Shown here in pieces: positions 25,590 through 35,017 of a stretch of DNA of 64,000 nt. The DNA is taken from contig NZ_CP048829.1 in assembly GCF_019355395.1 (NCBI RefSeq), positions 1,488,001 to 1,552,000 of the forward strand, read 5' to 3'. This DNA comes from Chordicoccus furentiruminis. Its GTDB lineage: Bacteria; Bacillota; Clostridia; Lachnospirales; Lachnospiraceae. Numbering within the stretch: the first letter of the stretch is position 1; each line of letters starts with the position of its first letter. The translations under genes and the position numbers were made by a program. The notes beneath the pieces are model-generated. The model was given only the letters and a program-made list of their open reading frames with translations. It was not told the DNA's origin and did no database searches.

Positions 25590-26543
25590 ATGAGTTTCAA
25601 GGACTCGAAGGTTGTGGTCATCGGAACCGGAAACGTAGGTTCGACGACTGCATACAGCATCCTGAATCAGGGCCTTTGCGAAGAGGTGGTCCTGATCGAT
25701 GTCAACAGGGACAAGGCTTACGCGGAGGCGCTGGACATGGCGCATTCGGTTTATTTCATGAACCGGAATATCGATGTTCACGCAGGCGACTACAAGGACT
25801 GCGCGGATGCGGATGTCGTCATCATCACCGCGTCCGCTCCCATGCCGAAGGACTCAACGAACCGGCTTGAGATGCTTGCTCCGAGCATGCGGATCATGAA
25901 GAGCATCGTGAGCAGCGTGATGGCAAGCGGTTTTGACGGCATCATTCTCGTGATCTCCAATCCGGTCGACATCATGACCTATTACGCCTGGAAGATCTCA
26001 GGACTTCCGGCAAAGCAGGTCATCGGCAGCGGCACGAATCTGGACAGCGCCAGACTGTGCTGCGAGCTCGCAAAGCTCTATGATCTGGACGCGAAGAGTG
26101 TCTCGGCCTTTGTCTGCGGAGAGCACGGGGACAGCGAATTCGTCGTATGGAATTCCGCCACGATCGGCGGAAAGAAAATCGATGATGTGATGAACGACAA
26201 CGCGCCGCGCACAGGCACGGCGACAAAGCAGAGCCTGCTGAAGATGACGGCGCAGTCCGGATGGGAAATCTTCAACCGCAAGGGCAATACCTGCTACGGC
26301 ATAGCCGCATCGGCCACCTCCATCGTAAAATCCATCCTGTTCAATGAGAACCAGATCTATCCGGTCTCCGTAAACGTGGACGGCGCGTACGGGTTAAGCG
26401 GCGTGTTCCTGTCCGTTCCGACCATTATCGACAAGACAGGAGCTAAAGAGGTCGTCGAGATCAAGCTGCAGCCGGACGAGGAAGCCGCGCTTCAGAAGTC
26501 AGCCGGCGTGCTGAAGTCGTTTTATAAAGAACTTGAGATGTAA
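25590..26543 (+). CDS. ldh: L-lactate dehydrogenase-family enzyme
   Basis: This 317-residue NAD-dependent 2-hydroxyacid dehydrogenase of the lactate/malate family carries the Rossmann motif VVVIGTGNVGSTTAYSILN (residues 9-27), Asp in LIDVNRDKA (adenosine ribose), the substrate Arg/Asn block VISNPVDIMTYYAW, GSGTNLDSARL and the catalytic His in CGEHGDSEFVVW (about 178). It should interconvert pyruvate and L-lactate with NADH. The substrate-specificity loop reads APMPKDSTNRLEM, one residue longer than the usual APQKPGETRL, so a different 2-oxoacid is possible. The start has GGAGG upstream. It is probably a single-gene unit. Confidence 0.85.
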   Translation: MSFKDSKVVVIGTGNVGSTTAYSILNQGLCEEVVLIDVNRDKAYAEALDMAHSVYFMNRNIDVHAGDYKDCADADVVIITASAPMPKDSTNRLEMLAPSMRIMKSIVSSVMASGFDGIILVISNPVDIMTYYAWKISGLPAKQVIGSGTNLDSARLCCELAKLYDLDAKSVSAFVCGEHGDSEFVVWNSATIGGKKIDDVMNDNAPRTGTATKQSLLKMTAQSGWEIFNRKGNTCYGIAASATSIVKSILFNENQIYPVSVNVDGAYGLSGVFLSVPTIIDKTGAKEVVEIKLQPDEEAALQKSAGVLKSFYKELEM

Positions 26544-26568
26544 AGGCAGCCGGATAAGCGCCCGGAAC

Positions 26569-26600
26569 GGAAGCGGCGGCAGATTCCTGCTGCCGCTTCC
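26569..26600 (+). terminator. Strong hairpin after ldh
   Basis: A 14-bp stem GGAAGCGGCGGCAG/CTGCTGCCGCTTCC (one G-T pair) with loop ATTC lies 25 bp after the ldh stop. The nearest T-run (TTTTTT) starts about 20 nt further on. Confidence 0.55.
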
Positions 26601-26779
26601 CTGCGCTTCCGAAATCGATTTTTTATCGTTTCGCGCCTTACTGTCGATCCATGCGTGATCTCTGAATTCAACAGGAAGCCAAAGACGCACCTCACCGATT
26701 GATCTGAGATTGTTGTTTCGGCTGCTTTTCTTTTCATCCTGAATTCTGCAATATGTTTTTTGTTTTCAAGGAGCTGTTT

Positions 26780-27487
26780 ATGAAAGCCAAAGCTTTTAAA
26801 GCTGCCTTCCCATACACCCTTCCGATTTTTGCCGGGTTCTGGTTTCTGGCGCTTGCCTATGGGATTCTGATGAATGTAAACGGCTTTTCCTTCATCTATC
26901 CGATGTTTATGAGCCTGTTTATCTATGGCGGCTCGCTGGAATTTCTCGTTGTCTCGATGCTGATGTCTTCATTTGCTCCATTATCCGCTCTGGCTGTCAC
27001 ACTGCTTGTGCAGTCCAGACATCTGTTTTATGGGATCGCCATGCTGGATCGTTTCAAAGGCATGGGATGGAAAAAACCATATCTGATATTCGGAATGTGT
27101 GATGAAACCTTCTCGATCAACTACACAGCGAATATTCCGGAAGATGTGGATCGTGGATGGTTTATGTTTTTTGTCACGCTCCTGAACCATTGTTACTGGG
27201 TTTCCGGTGCAACGATCGGCGGATTAATCGGATCGCTTCTGAAATTCGATACGAAGGGGCTTGACTTTGTGATGACCGCTATGTTTGTGACGATCTTCAT
27301 GAATCAGTGGATGAAAGAAGAGAAAAAATACACCGGGATGATCGGCATCGGCGCAGCCGCCATATGTCTCATGATGTTCGGTCCTGATTCCTTTATGGTG
27401 CCGGCCATGCTGGCGATACTGACACTGCTGACCGCTTTCAGAAAACCGATCGAAAAATCTTATGCAGAAGGAGAAGATCAAATATGA
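26780..27487 (+). CDS. azlC: Branched-chain amino acid exporter, large subunit AzlC
   Basis: The 235-residue membrane protein has the AzlC fold: [40 protein letters not shown] and [20 protein letters not shown], the last being the family hallmark. AzlC and AzlD together export leucine-like amino acids or their analogues. I use ATG 26780 with AAGGAG 7 nt upstream. Its stop overlaps the azlD start (ATGA). Confidence 0.93.
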   Translation: MKAKAFKAAFPYTLPIFAGFWFLALAYGILMNVNGFSFIYPMFMSLFIYGGSLEFLVVSMLMSSFAPLSALAVTLLVQSRHLFYGIAMLDRFKGMGWKKPYLIFGMCDETFSINYTANIPEDVDRGWFMFFVTLLNHCYWVSGATIGGLIGSLLKFDTKGLDFVMTAMFVTIFMNQWMKEEKKYTGMIGIGAAAICLMMFGPDSFMVPAMLAILTLLTAFRKPIEKSYAEGEDQI

Positions 27488-27819
27488 GTCCTATGACCAT
27501 ATCCGAACAAATCATCACGATCGTGATCTGCGTTCTCGGCACCATGCTGACACGCTTTCTGCCGTTTCTCGTCTTTTCTTCAAAGAAACCGACGCCAAAG
27601 TATATTGTCTATCTGGGAAAAGCGCTTCCCTGTGCCGTCTTTGGAATGCTTGTGGTCTACTGTCTGAAAAATGTTTCCCTGCTCTCCGGTACACACGGCA
27701 TCCCGGAGCTGATTGCGATCGGAATAACAGCCGGTCTTCATCTTTGGAAAAAGCAGATGCTGTTATCCATCGCCGGAGGAACGATTGCATATATGCTGCT
27801 CGTGCAACTTGTTTTTTAA
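27484..27819 (+). CDS. azlD: Branched-chain amino acid exporter, small subunit AzlD
   Basis: The 111-residue protein has three to four helices. [17 protein letters not shown]-like sequence at the N terminus, [20 protein letters not shown] in the middle and a C-terminal hydrophobic helix are typical of AzlD. It is translationally coupled to azlC and needed for the same export function. No regulator is adjacent. Confidence 0.92.
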   Translation: MSPMTISEQIITIVICVLGTMLTRFLPFLVFSSKKPTPKYIVYLGKALPCAVFGMLVVYCLKNVSLLSGTHGIPELIAIGITAGLHLWKKQMLLSIAGGTIAYMLLVQLVF

Positions 27820-28016
27820 GCCGGAAGACCATGCTTTTCGTACTATCCTTCTTTCGGAAACTTTTTTATATCTTCCATTAATGTATCATATGGCATCATT
27901 TTCTCCTCTCACTGCATCTAAACCACGAGCTCTATTATCATCTTAACACATGGACAAAAGGAAGACCGCGAAACCTCATAACATACTACAGAAAAATAAT
28001 CTCTTCCATTAACGTT

Positions 28017-30314
28017 TCAGCGGTATTTCAATGGAATCTCAGAACCAATCCGTCTCTGTTCTTCCTCATCCACCAATATATCTTCCAGATACTTTCGAAG
28101 GGGATACAGCGCATCGGTTTTATGCCGGCTTCCGTCATCCATGACAAGTGTATTTCCCTCAAAAGAAAAGGACAGTTTTTCTGCCGGGAAGCAGATCTCC
28201 ACGTGCAGACCGTCGTCCGAAGATGCTTCATCTGACGGCGCTTCAAGAGTGATCGCTGAGAGCAGCTGGCAGATTGTCCTGATGGACTCAGGATCGGTGA
28301 CCTCGGCGCTCCGTACACCGCCTTCCGTGGAAAAAGAAAACCGTATGTTCTCAATATCGGACAGGTTCGAGGATGCTAACGCAGTCTGTGCGGCCCACAC
28401 TCCAGTGTAACCGGCTGTCTGATCGGATGAATTATCTTCCAGTCTCCTGACCGGCTGCGTGTAATTCAGTCCCTTCATGCCGAGCGTCTGCTTGAGATCA
28501 CAGTCGACCACGTAGACAAAACCACCGTCAGAGGCGGCTTCCTGCTCTTTTTCAGACAAATAGGCTGCCCAGTCCTCATTTGAATACAGCCGGGCGAACC
28601 GGTCCAGCTCTGTCTCCGTGGCTTCAAAAGGCAGCATCGTCGTCTCCAGCAGCAGATACTGATGGGAATCATGCCAGGTCTCGATGGCAACCTGTGCGTG
28701 TCCCGGCGTAAAAATGATGCAGGGATGCATGCCGGCTGACATCAGTGCGCTGGCCATCAGGATGGATGTCTCGATACAGATGCCGGATCCCCCGGCAAGA
28801 ACCGCGTCAGGCGTGAGCACGCGCTGGTCATCCACAAAGGAATAGGAACCGTTTACGTACCGGACGCCCAGATCACTGAGCGCCACCTGAAGGGCCGCCG
28901 CCTGGAAGTAAGCAATATTCGCATCGCCGGCATCATATCCGTAAGAGCTCTGGTATCCGGGCAGGACCGCATAGGAGTCACCCAGAACGCTGCCGAGCCA
29001 GTCAGCTGCCTTTCTTCGCAGCGTCAGCATGCCTTCGGATTCCGGTGTCAGCCAGGCAAGGATATTGTCATTGGTGACAAAACCGAAATCATCCGTATAA
29101 ATCCGGTAATCATAGACGCTCTCTAATGTAATCGTTTTTGATTCCTGCGCGATCACATGCCCCATATCCGCTTCTTTCACTTCCATTCTGAGCTGGGTCT
29201 CTCTGGATGAGCCCAGATCCGGCAGATCGGTAAGGACCGGCGGCTTGATCATATAAAACGCGGCTTCCGGTGTGACCGTCATCTTCCGCTCATATGTCTG
29301 TGTGAATCCGTTGATCACAATGGATATCAGGACGTCCTTTGTCCCATGATCGGTGTACAGGGTAAGATTGACGGCGGAATCTGTTGAGGGATAGACGTTC
29401 GGCATCACTTCATCGATCAGATCATATTCCGCTGTGACCGATATATCCGAGTCTGAAAGCGTGTCCGCCTTTGACAGGTTCCCGCAGACTTCGATCATGC
29501 GGCTTCTTTTTCCCGCGAGCCGTTCTGTCAGAATGTTCCGGGCATGTGCCATCGCGATGCCCGTCTGGCTGACCATCCGACCGTCATAGTCGGAGAAAAA
29601 TTCAGAAGACCGTTCAACGAGCTGAATCGCGGTGTACTGGGCAAGTACATCGTCATAGCTGAACGCCTGATACTGAGACCGCATGCATTCTTCCATTCCT
29701 GCCATCTTGCTCTGATAGCAGTCCCACAGAGACCCGATGGCCGGGGGCGCTTCCACCGTTTCCAGTGCGTCCATGGAATCCGTCAGACAATCAAAGGCCG
29801 CATAGAGGTAGTCCACTTTATTCTCGTAATCCGTGTTCTGCATTCCTTCCAGAAGCATCTGATTGATGGCATACCGGTTGATTGTGAAATCGATCAGTTC
29901 CCGCATACTCCGCATGCATGCAAACGCTTCCGAATTATATTCTTCCCAGGCTTTTTCGAGCTTTTTCTCATCTTCGGAAAGACTCTCTCCGCTGCTTTCA
30001 GCAAGTTGTTTTTGGATTGACTGCAGGGCCGCGATGTCCTTGTCGAGTGCATTTTCCTGCTTCACAGCATACTTTCCGAAGGAAGCATAGCTGTAGCCGG
30101 CGTATGTATAGCTTTTGTAGTCCGAAGCAAGCTGGTCGGCAAAATCCGAGGCGATGTCTCCGGCGTCTTCCAGGTATGGCTGCGCCTCTTCAAGTGCATT
30201 CTGTAAAGCCCCGGCATAATCCGTACCTTTTTCGGCGGGGGAATTTCCGCTGACCGTTATGGAAATGGATAACATCGTCAGTACCGAAATGGCGGCTGTT
30301 ATGATCTTATTCAT
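28017..30314 (-). CDS. Exported transglutaminase-like protein, 765 residues
   Basis: A signal peptide (MNKIITAAISVLTMLSISIT) is followed by a long helical region (about residues 30-280; rich in E/K/Q, coiled-coil-like), a beta-rich middle (about 290-420) and a transglutaminase-like core. The core has a Cys in GGSGICIETSILMASALMSA (about 512), a His in FTPGHAQVAIE (about 543) and an acidic third position in QYLLLETTML. The C-terminal about 150 residues are beta-rich. It could cross-link or hydrolyse peptides at the cell surface; activity is unproven. Its start overlaps the end of the upstream gene by 8 bp, so the three exported proteins probably form one operon. Confidence 0.75.
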   Translation of the reverse strand: MNKIITAAISVLTMLSISITVSGNSPAEKGTDYAGALQNALEEAQPYLEDAGDIASDFADQLASDYKSYTYAGYSYASFGKYAVKQENALDKDIAALQSIQKQLAESSGESLSEDEKKLEKAWEEYNSEAFACMRSMRELIDFTINRYAINQMLLEGMQNTDYENKVDYLYAAFDCLTDSMDALETVEAPPAIGSLWDCYQSKMAGMEECMRSQYQAFSYDDVLAQYTAIQLVERSSEFFSDYDGRMVSQTGIAMAHARNILTERLAGKRSRMIEVCGNLSKADTLSDSDISVTAEYDLIDEVMPNVYPSTDSAVNLTLYTDHGTKDVLISIVINGFTQTYERKMTVTPEAAFYMIKPPVLTDLPDLGSSRETQLRMEVKEADMGHVIAQESKTITLESVYDYRIYTDDFGFVTNDNILAWLTPESEGMLTLRRKAADWLGSVLGDSYAVLPGYQSSYGYDAGDANIAYFQAAALQVALSDLGVRYVNGSYSFVDDQRVLTPDAVLAGGSGICIETSILMASALMSAGMHPCIIFTPGHAQVAIETWHDSHQYLLLETTMLPFEATETELDRFARLYSNEDWAAYLSEKEQEAASDGGFVYVVDCDLKQTLGMKGLNYTQPVRRLEDNSSDQTAGYTGVWAAQTALASSNLSDIENIRFSFSTEGGVRSAEVTDPESIRTICQLLSAITLEAPSDEASSDDGLHVEICFPAEKLSFSFEGNTLVMDDGSRHKTDALYPLRKYLEDILVDEEEQRRIGSEIPLKYR

Positions 30315-31038
30315 CTGCTATCTCCAGAGATCCGATAAAATGAATGGCATACAGATTGACCTGATCGGAATTTTCACCCTTCTCAACCGTAGCGGTCATG
30401 ACATTGGTGCTGCCGACGTGATAAGTATAGATAAAAAGGGTATATTCACTGCTGCCACGTGTGAACGTATAACCCTTCCCGTACACAGTCTTCCCGTTTA
30501 CATCTGCCTGTGTCAGTGGCTGGATCATCCGCGGCTCATCGTTCTTCAGCATGGTGGATGCATAATAATTCAGCAGGAGAATGCATTCGTCCTCTCCACC
30601 GGCGTAGAACTGAAATTCAAGTGCCGGGAAGCCGTCAGAGACTGAAGCGTCCTGCGCAACATAGAGATCTCCCGAAGTGATATAGCTGTAACCTTTCGGA
30701 ATCTCCACAGTCGCCTTACCTATGATAAACGTATCATAACTTCCGATATCTGCTTCATAAGCGGACTGTCCGCCGTTCCTGTACCGCTGCATGCGTGAGG
30801 CAAATTCATCGGACACCTGGCTGGTATCGTCATCCGTCGAAGAAAAATCCGAACGAAAAGTTGAAGCACTGCTCTCCGACGACCCATTTTGAGAGACGTC
30901 CTGTCCGGATATGGCCGTCGCAGTGCCTGCCAGAGCTATTGCCGCAGTCAAAAACAGCCAGACCCACTTCGTGCCTTTTATTCTGTGCGCCTTCCGCATC
31001 TGTTCCGGTGATTGCCTTTCTGTTTCTCGTGCCATCAT
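30307..31038 (-). CDS. Membrane-anchored exported protein with a PsbP-like domain
   Basis: The product has 243 residues. A charged N terminus and one helix (WVWLFLTAAIALAGTATAIS) precede a Ser/Asp-rich linker (about residues 50-75). A compact C-terminal domain (about 95-243) begins TFIIGKATVEIPKGYSYITS and contains ALEFQFYAGGEDECILLLNY. The IPKGY start resembles the VPEGW start of PsbP/DUF1795-like domains, and the next gene upstream has a similar motif. The function is unknown. It is overlapped by the transglutaminase-like gene and lies about 100 bp downstream of the 569-residue gene. Confidence 0.65.
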   Translation of the reverse strand: MMARETERQSPEQMRKAHRIKGTKWVWLFLTAAIALAGTATAISGQDVSQNGSSESSASTFRSDFSSTDDDTSQVSDEFASRMQRYRNGGQSAYEADIGSYDTFIIGKATVEIPKGYSYITSGDLYVAQDASVSDGFPALEFQFYAGGEDECILLLNYYASTMLKNDEPRMIQPLTQADVNGKTVYGKGYTFTRGSSEYTLFIYTYHVGSTNVMTATVEKGENSDQVNLYAIHFIGSLEIADE

Positions 31039-31141
31039 CTCGTCACCTCCGTTTCATCCGTTCCGCTTCTGAGCTGACGGTTCCGGTCCTGTTCCGGTCG
31101 ACTGCCATTTCGCGAATTACGGAAAGCCTGTTCTCTTATGA

Positions 31142-32851
31142 TCAGCGTGCGGATGAGTTCGCCTCGATGTCATCCAGCTCATTAAAAAGCTCGTTATACT
31201 CGCTGAAGACATCTGCATCGTCCGTATACGCCTGCACGTCTGTCGGAAGGTACAGATAGGCCTGCCCTTGGTCATGCGTCTCTCCCAGCTCATAATAGCT
31301 GGGGAGTTCCTTGTAACTGTCATCGTGGCTCATGCCGACGGAGAACAGGAGTCCGCCCGTGTAGCCCTCTTTCTGCCACGCGTCATAACTCCCGATATGA
31401 TAAAACGCCAGCGTGGTCCCCGTGTCTTCCACATAGTACTTTCCATACCAGTCAGCCGGGAGCATGAGAAGGAAGTAAGCCGACTTGTACTCCAGGCGGC
31501 CGTCCTGATAGATGGTGTATGTGACATCCGAAAAGGCTGTCGTGTCGTAAGTTTCCTGATAATAAATATCACTGCCACTGTCAGCATCCGGCTCTTTCGT
31601 GGCGTCGGCTGTATCGGAAGCAGAATCGGAATCCGGCCGGATGCTCACATCCTGGTCAGAGATATCCGTTCCCTCCACAAGGCGAAAAATCCCTTTGCCG
31701 TCATAATACGTTGCCGTCCCGGTCGCAGATGCATTTTCAGAGATGCTCACCTTTCTGAAGGAAACCAGGGAGGATGAACCTGTCCCGGATTCCCTGACAA
31801 TCTCACCGGACGTCGCCTTAAGGTACATATCGTCCGTGACAGGCGCAAATCTTGTGCCGCTGTAGTCATCCGTAAACCCGTTGTAGGCTTTGTAGACGTC
31901 CCCGGTCTCCGTGTCATAGACTCTCTCAAATCCAAGCGTCGCGTCACTCTGCTTCTGGGACAAAATGTCATAGGTCGTATTGCGGTTTTCCCAGGAACTC
32001 ATGACCATATCACTGATTTCACTTGCGGTCTGCATGAAATAGGAACTCGCAGCCATAGTCTGCTTCCACTCCTGCCTCCGTGCGGACAGGAAAGAATCCG
32101 TGAACTGAATCGACGAGAGAACCGATTCAAGCACCGGCTGCCAGTCGAGAAATTCATTTGCCGGCACCGCTTCCATGATAACGGAATAAGCCGTGCAGTA
32201 TCCGACATCGATCATCTCCGAGTAGATGTCATAAGGCACGGAATTCACCATATACTCATAATCCGTCACCCAGGCCGAGAACAGTCCCGACACTTCAGCG
32301 CTGCTGCTGCCGGAAAGATAAGTCCCCTCGAGGAGATCCCCGCCGTTTCCGATCCGGCCAAGTGCATTTCCAACCGTAAAATCGGAATATCCGTAGAGAT
32401 CACCCATGCCCTGGAAGAAACCTTCCGTGGTGACAGACGGCAGGACCGGCATATCCGCCCAGTAAGAACCCGAATAAGCGATATGCCAGTCCTTTGCTGC
32501 CTGGCTTTTCAGCATACCGGCACAGTTCAAGTTCAGATAGACCATTCTGTCAGGTGCAGACGGATCGTAGATCTTCACCGCGTAGCTGATATAATCCAGG
32601 CCGCCGCTCCCCATGAGCCCGGGCCGGACCGTCCAACCTTCCGGCACCATAGCAGTGAAATTGCCGGCCGGGTCACTGTAGTTCACCAGACGTGCCTGAC
32701 TCGCCTCATTTTCCACGATTCTGACATCCGGTGCTGCAGATACGGCTCCCCCTGTGATGGCACCGGCTGCCACGTTTCCGCATGTCATGAGGGTCAGTGA
32801 CAAAATAAGAGCTGTCGCTGCCACGCAGTTCTGCTTTCGTTTCCGGTTCAT
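31142..32851 (-). CDS. Secreted protein, 569 residues, function unknown
   Basis: A signal peptide (NCVAATALILSLTLMTCGNV) precedes a long extracellular protein. An N-terminal PsbP-like unit starts SDPAGNFTAMVPEGWTVRPG (about residues 59-250). A middle part has FERVYDTETGDVYKAYNGFT, a motif I have seen in other secreted clostridial proteins. An Asp/Ser-rich linker (about 410-435) leads to a second PsbP-like unit (AYFLLMLPADWYGKYYVEDT). The start has AAGGAG upstream. It is the first gene of the three-gene exported cluster and is divergent from the 573-residue regulator-like gene. Confidence 0.7.
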   Translation of the reverse strand: MNRKRKQNCVAATALILSLTLMTCGNVAAGAITGGAVSAAPDVRIVENEASQARLVNYSDPAGNFTAMVPEGWTVRPGLMGSGGLDYISYAVKIYDPSAPDRMVYLNLNCAGMLKSQAAKDWHIAYSGSYWADMPVLPSVTTEGFFQGMGDLYGYSDFTVGNALGRIGNGGDLLEGTYLSGSSSAEVSGLFSAWVTDYEYMVNSVPYDIYSEMIDVGYCTAYSVIMEAVPANEFLDWQPVLESVLSSIQFTDSFLSARRQEWKQTMAASSYFMQTASEISDMVMSSWENRNTTYDILSQKQSDATLGFERVYDTETGDVYKAYNGFTDDYSGTRFAPVTDDMYLKATSGEIVRESGTGSSSLVSFRKVSISENASATGTATYYDGKGIFRLVEGTDISDQDVSIRPDSDSASDTADATKEPDADSGSDIYYQETYDTTAFSDVTYTIYQDGRLEYKSAYFLLMLPADWYGKYYVEDTGTTLAFYHIGSYDAWQKEGYTGGLLFSVGMSHDDSYKELPSYYELGETHDQGQAYLYLPTDVQAYTDDADVFSEYNELFNELDDIEANSSAR

Positions 32852-33079
32852 GCGCTCTCCTTTCTGCTGAGGGTTCCCTTCCGTGACCGGTCATGTCACG
32901 CAGACATGGTATAATTTCGCTTATATTTTTCCTTATGAACCATGTATTCTTGTGCATAAATTATAATATTCGGGTATGGTCATTTGAACGCATCTTCCCG
33001 ATATGTCATTGACAATCCGGAAATGAATAGAGACAATGAACTGAAAGCACCTTGTAAAAATAAGTCGGGGAGACTTGCC

Positions 33080-34801
33080 ATGGATGTGAAATTTGACGAT
33101 CTTCTGAACCGTTACATCACAAAACTTGGATGTACAGGAAAGGCTCTTTCGCTCGCATCCAATCTGTCAGAAGGCACGATCAGCCGATACCGCGCAGGCA
33201 GACGTGTACCGGAGGATGGCAGCCCGGAACTTCGGGCCCTGTGCAGAGGGATCGCTCAAATCGCCCGGGAGAAGAACATTTCCGGTATAACGGAAGAAAC
33301 CGTCATGGAGACGTTATCTCAGGCAGTATTAAAAAACGCAGCCGATCCGGAAGCTCTGCAGAAAAATTTCAACACACTGATTACAGCTTTGACCATCAAT
33401 GTATCCGACCTGTCGCATTTTCTGAATTACGACCCGTCTTATCTTTCTCTGATCCGGAACGGAAAGCGTTTTCCCTCAGATCCGGGGGCTTTTGCGACCG
33501 CTGTTGCCGATTTTGTCGTCCGATTTTATCCGGACCGGACAGGAATTTCAGAATTGACAGGTACAGACCCGGAGGCGATTGCGGACCATGATGCATATCG
33601 GGAATGCGTCGCCCATTTTCTGACCGGCCGACATGCCGGAGAGGGCCCTCTTCCCCGTTTTCTGAAGAAAATGGATGCATTTGACCTGAATGACTATCTT
33701 CGCGTCATCCGCTTCGATACATTCAAGGTTCCGTCCGCTCCGTTCCAGCTTCCGACCTCAAAGCAGTATTTCGGCCTGTCCGCCATGATGGAAGGCGAAC
33801 TGGACTTCATAAAGGCTGTTGTCCTCTCAAAATCGATGGCGCCTGTCACGATGTACAGCGATATGCCGATGGAAGAGATGGCGGAAGACCCGGATTTTCC
33901 TAAGAAATGGCTGTTCGGGATGGCACTCATGCTGAAGAAGGGGCTTCATTTCAACCAGCTCCACAGTATCGACCGGTCATTTGAAGAGATGATGCTCGGG
34001 CTTACGAGCTGGATTCCGATGTATATGACAGGCCAGGTATCGCCCTGGTATCTGCCGGGGGCATCGGGCAGCCCGTTTCTGAACCTCCTGAAAGTTTCCG
34101 GGACCGCTGCTCTTTCGGGTGAGGCGGTCCGGGGCTTTCATGCCGAAGGGAAATACATGCTCACGCTGAAGAAAACGGAAGTAGCCTATTATCAGAAAAG
34201 GGCAGAGCGTCTCCTCTCACGCGCAAAACCCCTGATGGAAATATTCCGTGAGGACAGCCGGCAGTCCTTCCAGTCATTTCTGAAAAATGACGCGAGGCAG
34301 CCCGGCCAACGCCGCATCATCCTGTCCTCTCTGCCTCTGTTTACAGCCTCTTCCGATCTTCTGAAACAGTTTTCTTCCGACAGCATGACGGACTCTCAAC
34401 TTGCAGGCTTTTCGGAAGCCCAGCGCGACAGGGTCGAGCAGATCTTGAGCCACAGCCAGGTCACGATGGAAATCCCTGCTCTGAAAAGAGGGGTTTTTGA
34501 AAGTGCTCCTCTTCGTCTTCCGCTCGCGGAATTTTTCCATGAAGAGGACCTGTTCTACACCTGGGACATGTACCAGGAACACCTGGAAGAGACGGATGCA
34601 TTTGCATCAAAACACGAAAACCTCACGCTCATACGAAATGAAAACCCGCCATTCTCAAATATTCAGATCCTGGTCCGACAGGGAAAATGGGTGGTGGTCT
34701 CGAAAGAGAAATCTCCGGCGGTCCATTTCCTGATCCGTCATCCGAACATGTGCAGGGCATTTGAGAATATCATGGTTCCGATCGCGGAAGACAGGAGCTA
34801 G
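33080..34801 (+). CDS. Large regulator-like protein with two tandem helix-turn-helix regions
   Basis: The product has 573 residues from ATG 33080 (GGGGAG upstream; the longer frame to 32984 has no site). The N terminus looks like an XRE-type HTH (GKALSLASNLSEGTISRYRA, GRRVP; about residues 17-45). A second similar unit follows (LTINVSDLSHFLNYDPSYLS, LIRNGKRFP; about 115-145). The remaining about 400 residues are mixed alpha/beta with no family I know and no membrane segment. It probably senses a signal through this part and controls the divergent exported-protein genes. TATAAT at 32962-32967 may be its -10. GTGCCAGGCAC follows the stop codon. Confidence 0.6.
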   Translation: MDVKFDDLLNRYITKLGCTGKALSLASNLSEGTISRYRAGRRVPEDGSPELRALCRGIAQIAREKNISGITEETVMETLSQAVLKNAADPEALQKNFNTLITALTINVSDLSHFLNYDPSYLSLIRNGKRFPSDPGAFATAVADFVVRFYPDRTGISELTGTDPEAIADHDAYRECVAHFLTGRHAGEGPLPRFLKKMDAFDLNDYLRVIRFDTFKVPSAPFQLPTSKQYFGLSAMMEGELDFIKAVVLSKSMAPVTMYSDMPMEEMAEDPDFPKKWLFGMALMLKKGLHFNQLHSIDRSFEEMMLGLTSWIPMYMTGQVSPWYLPGASGSPFLNLLKVSGTAALSGEAVRGFHAEGKYMLTLKKTEVAYYQKRAERLLSRAKPLMEIFREDSRQSFQSFLKNDARQPGQRRIILSSLPLFTASSDLLKQFSSDSMTDSQLAGFSEAQRDRVEQILSHSQVTMEIPALKRGVFESAPLRLPLAEFFHEEDLFYTWDMYQEHLEETDAFASKHENLTLIRNENPPFSNIQILVRQGKWVVVSKEKSPAVHFLIRHPNMCRAFENIMVPIAEDRS

Positions 34802-34897
34802 GTGCCAGGCACCGTAAATGTATAGCAGTGGTGTGCTTCGGTATGACCTGCTTTAGTTTCGGATACCAGTTCGGATGCCGGGATAACGATAAAGACA

Positions 34898-34939
34898 CAA
34901 AAAATGACCGCCCTCAGCCTCGCAAACTTGAGCGGTCAT
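34898..34939 (-). terminator. Terminator after the cyclophilin-like remnant
   Basis: Stem ATGACCGC/GCGGTCAT (34904-34911 with 34932-34939) has further pairing inside. On the minus strand it is followed by TTTTTT. Confidence 0.7.
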
Positions 34940-35017
34940 CGTTTTAGGATAATAGGCTAACCGTCTATCGGTAGTGCCCTCTTGTATCTCTTTAATATAG
35001 CGACCTGGACGTTTTTG

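Noticed and set aside
27843-27899. 18-codon minus frame with AGAGGAG upstream, reading MMPYDTLMEDIKKFPKEG
   Set aside because: It resembles the first residues of some antitoxins, but it stops after 18 codons and nothing else of a toxin-antitoxin pair is present; at most a remnant.
34801-34813. Palindrome GGTGCCAGGCACC at the stop codon of the 573-residue gene
   Set aside because: Short palindromes of this type are seen near some mobile elements, but one isolated copy without a T-run supports no function.
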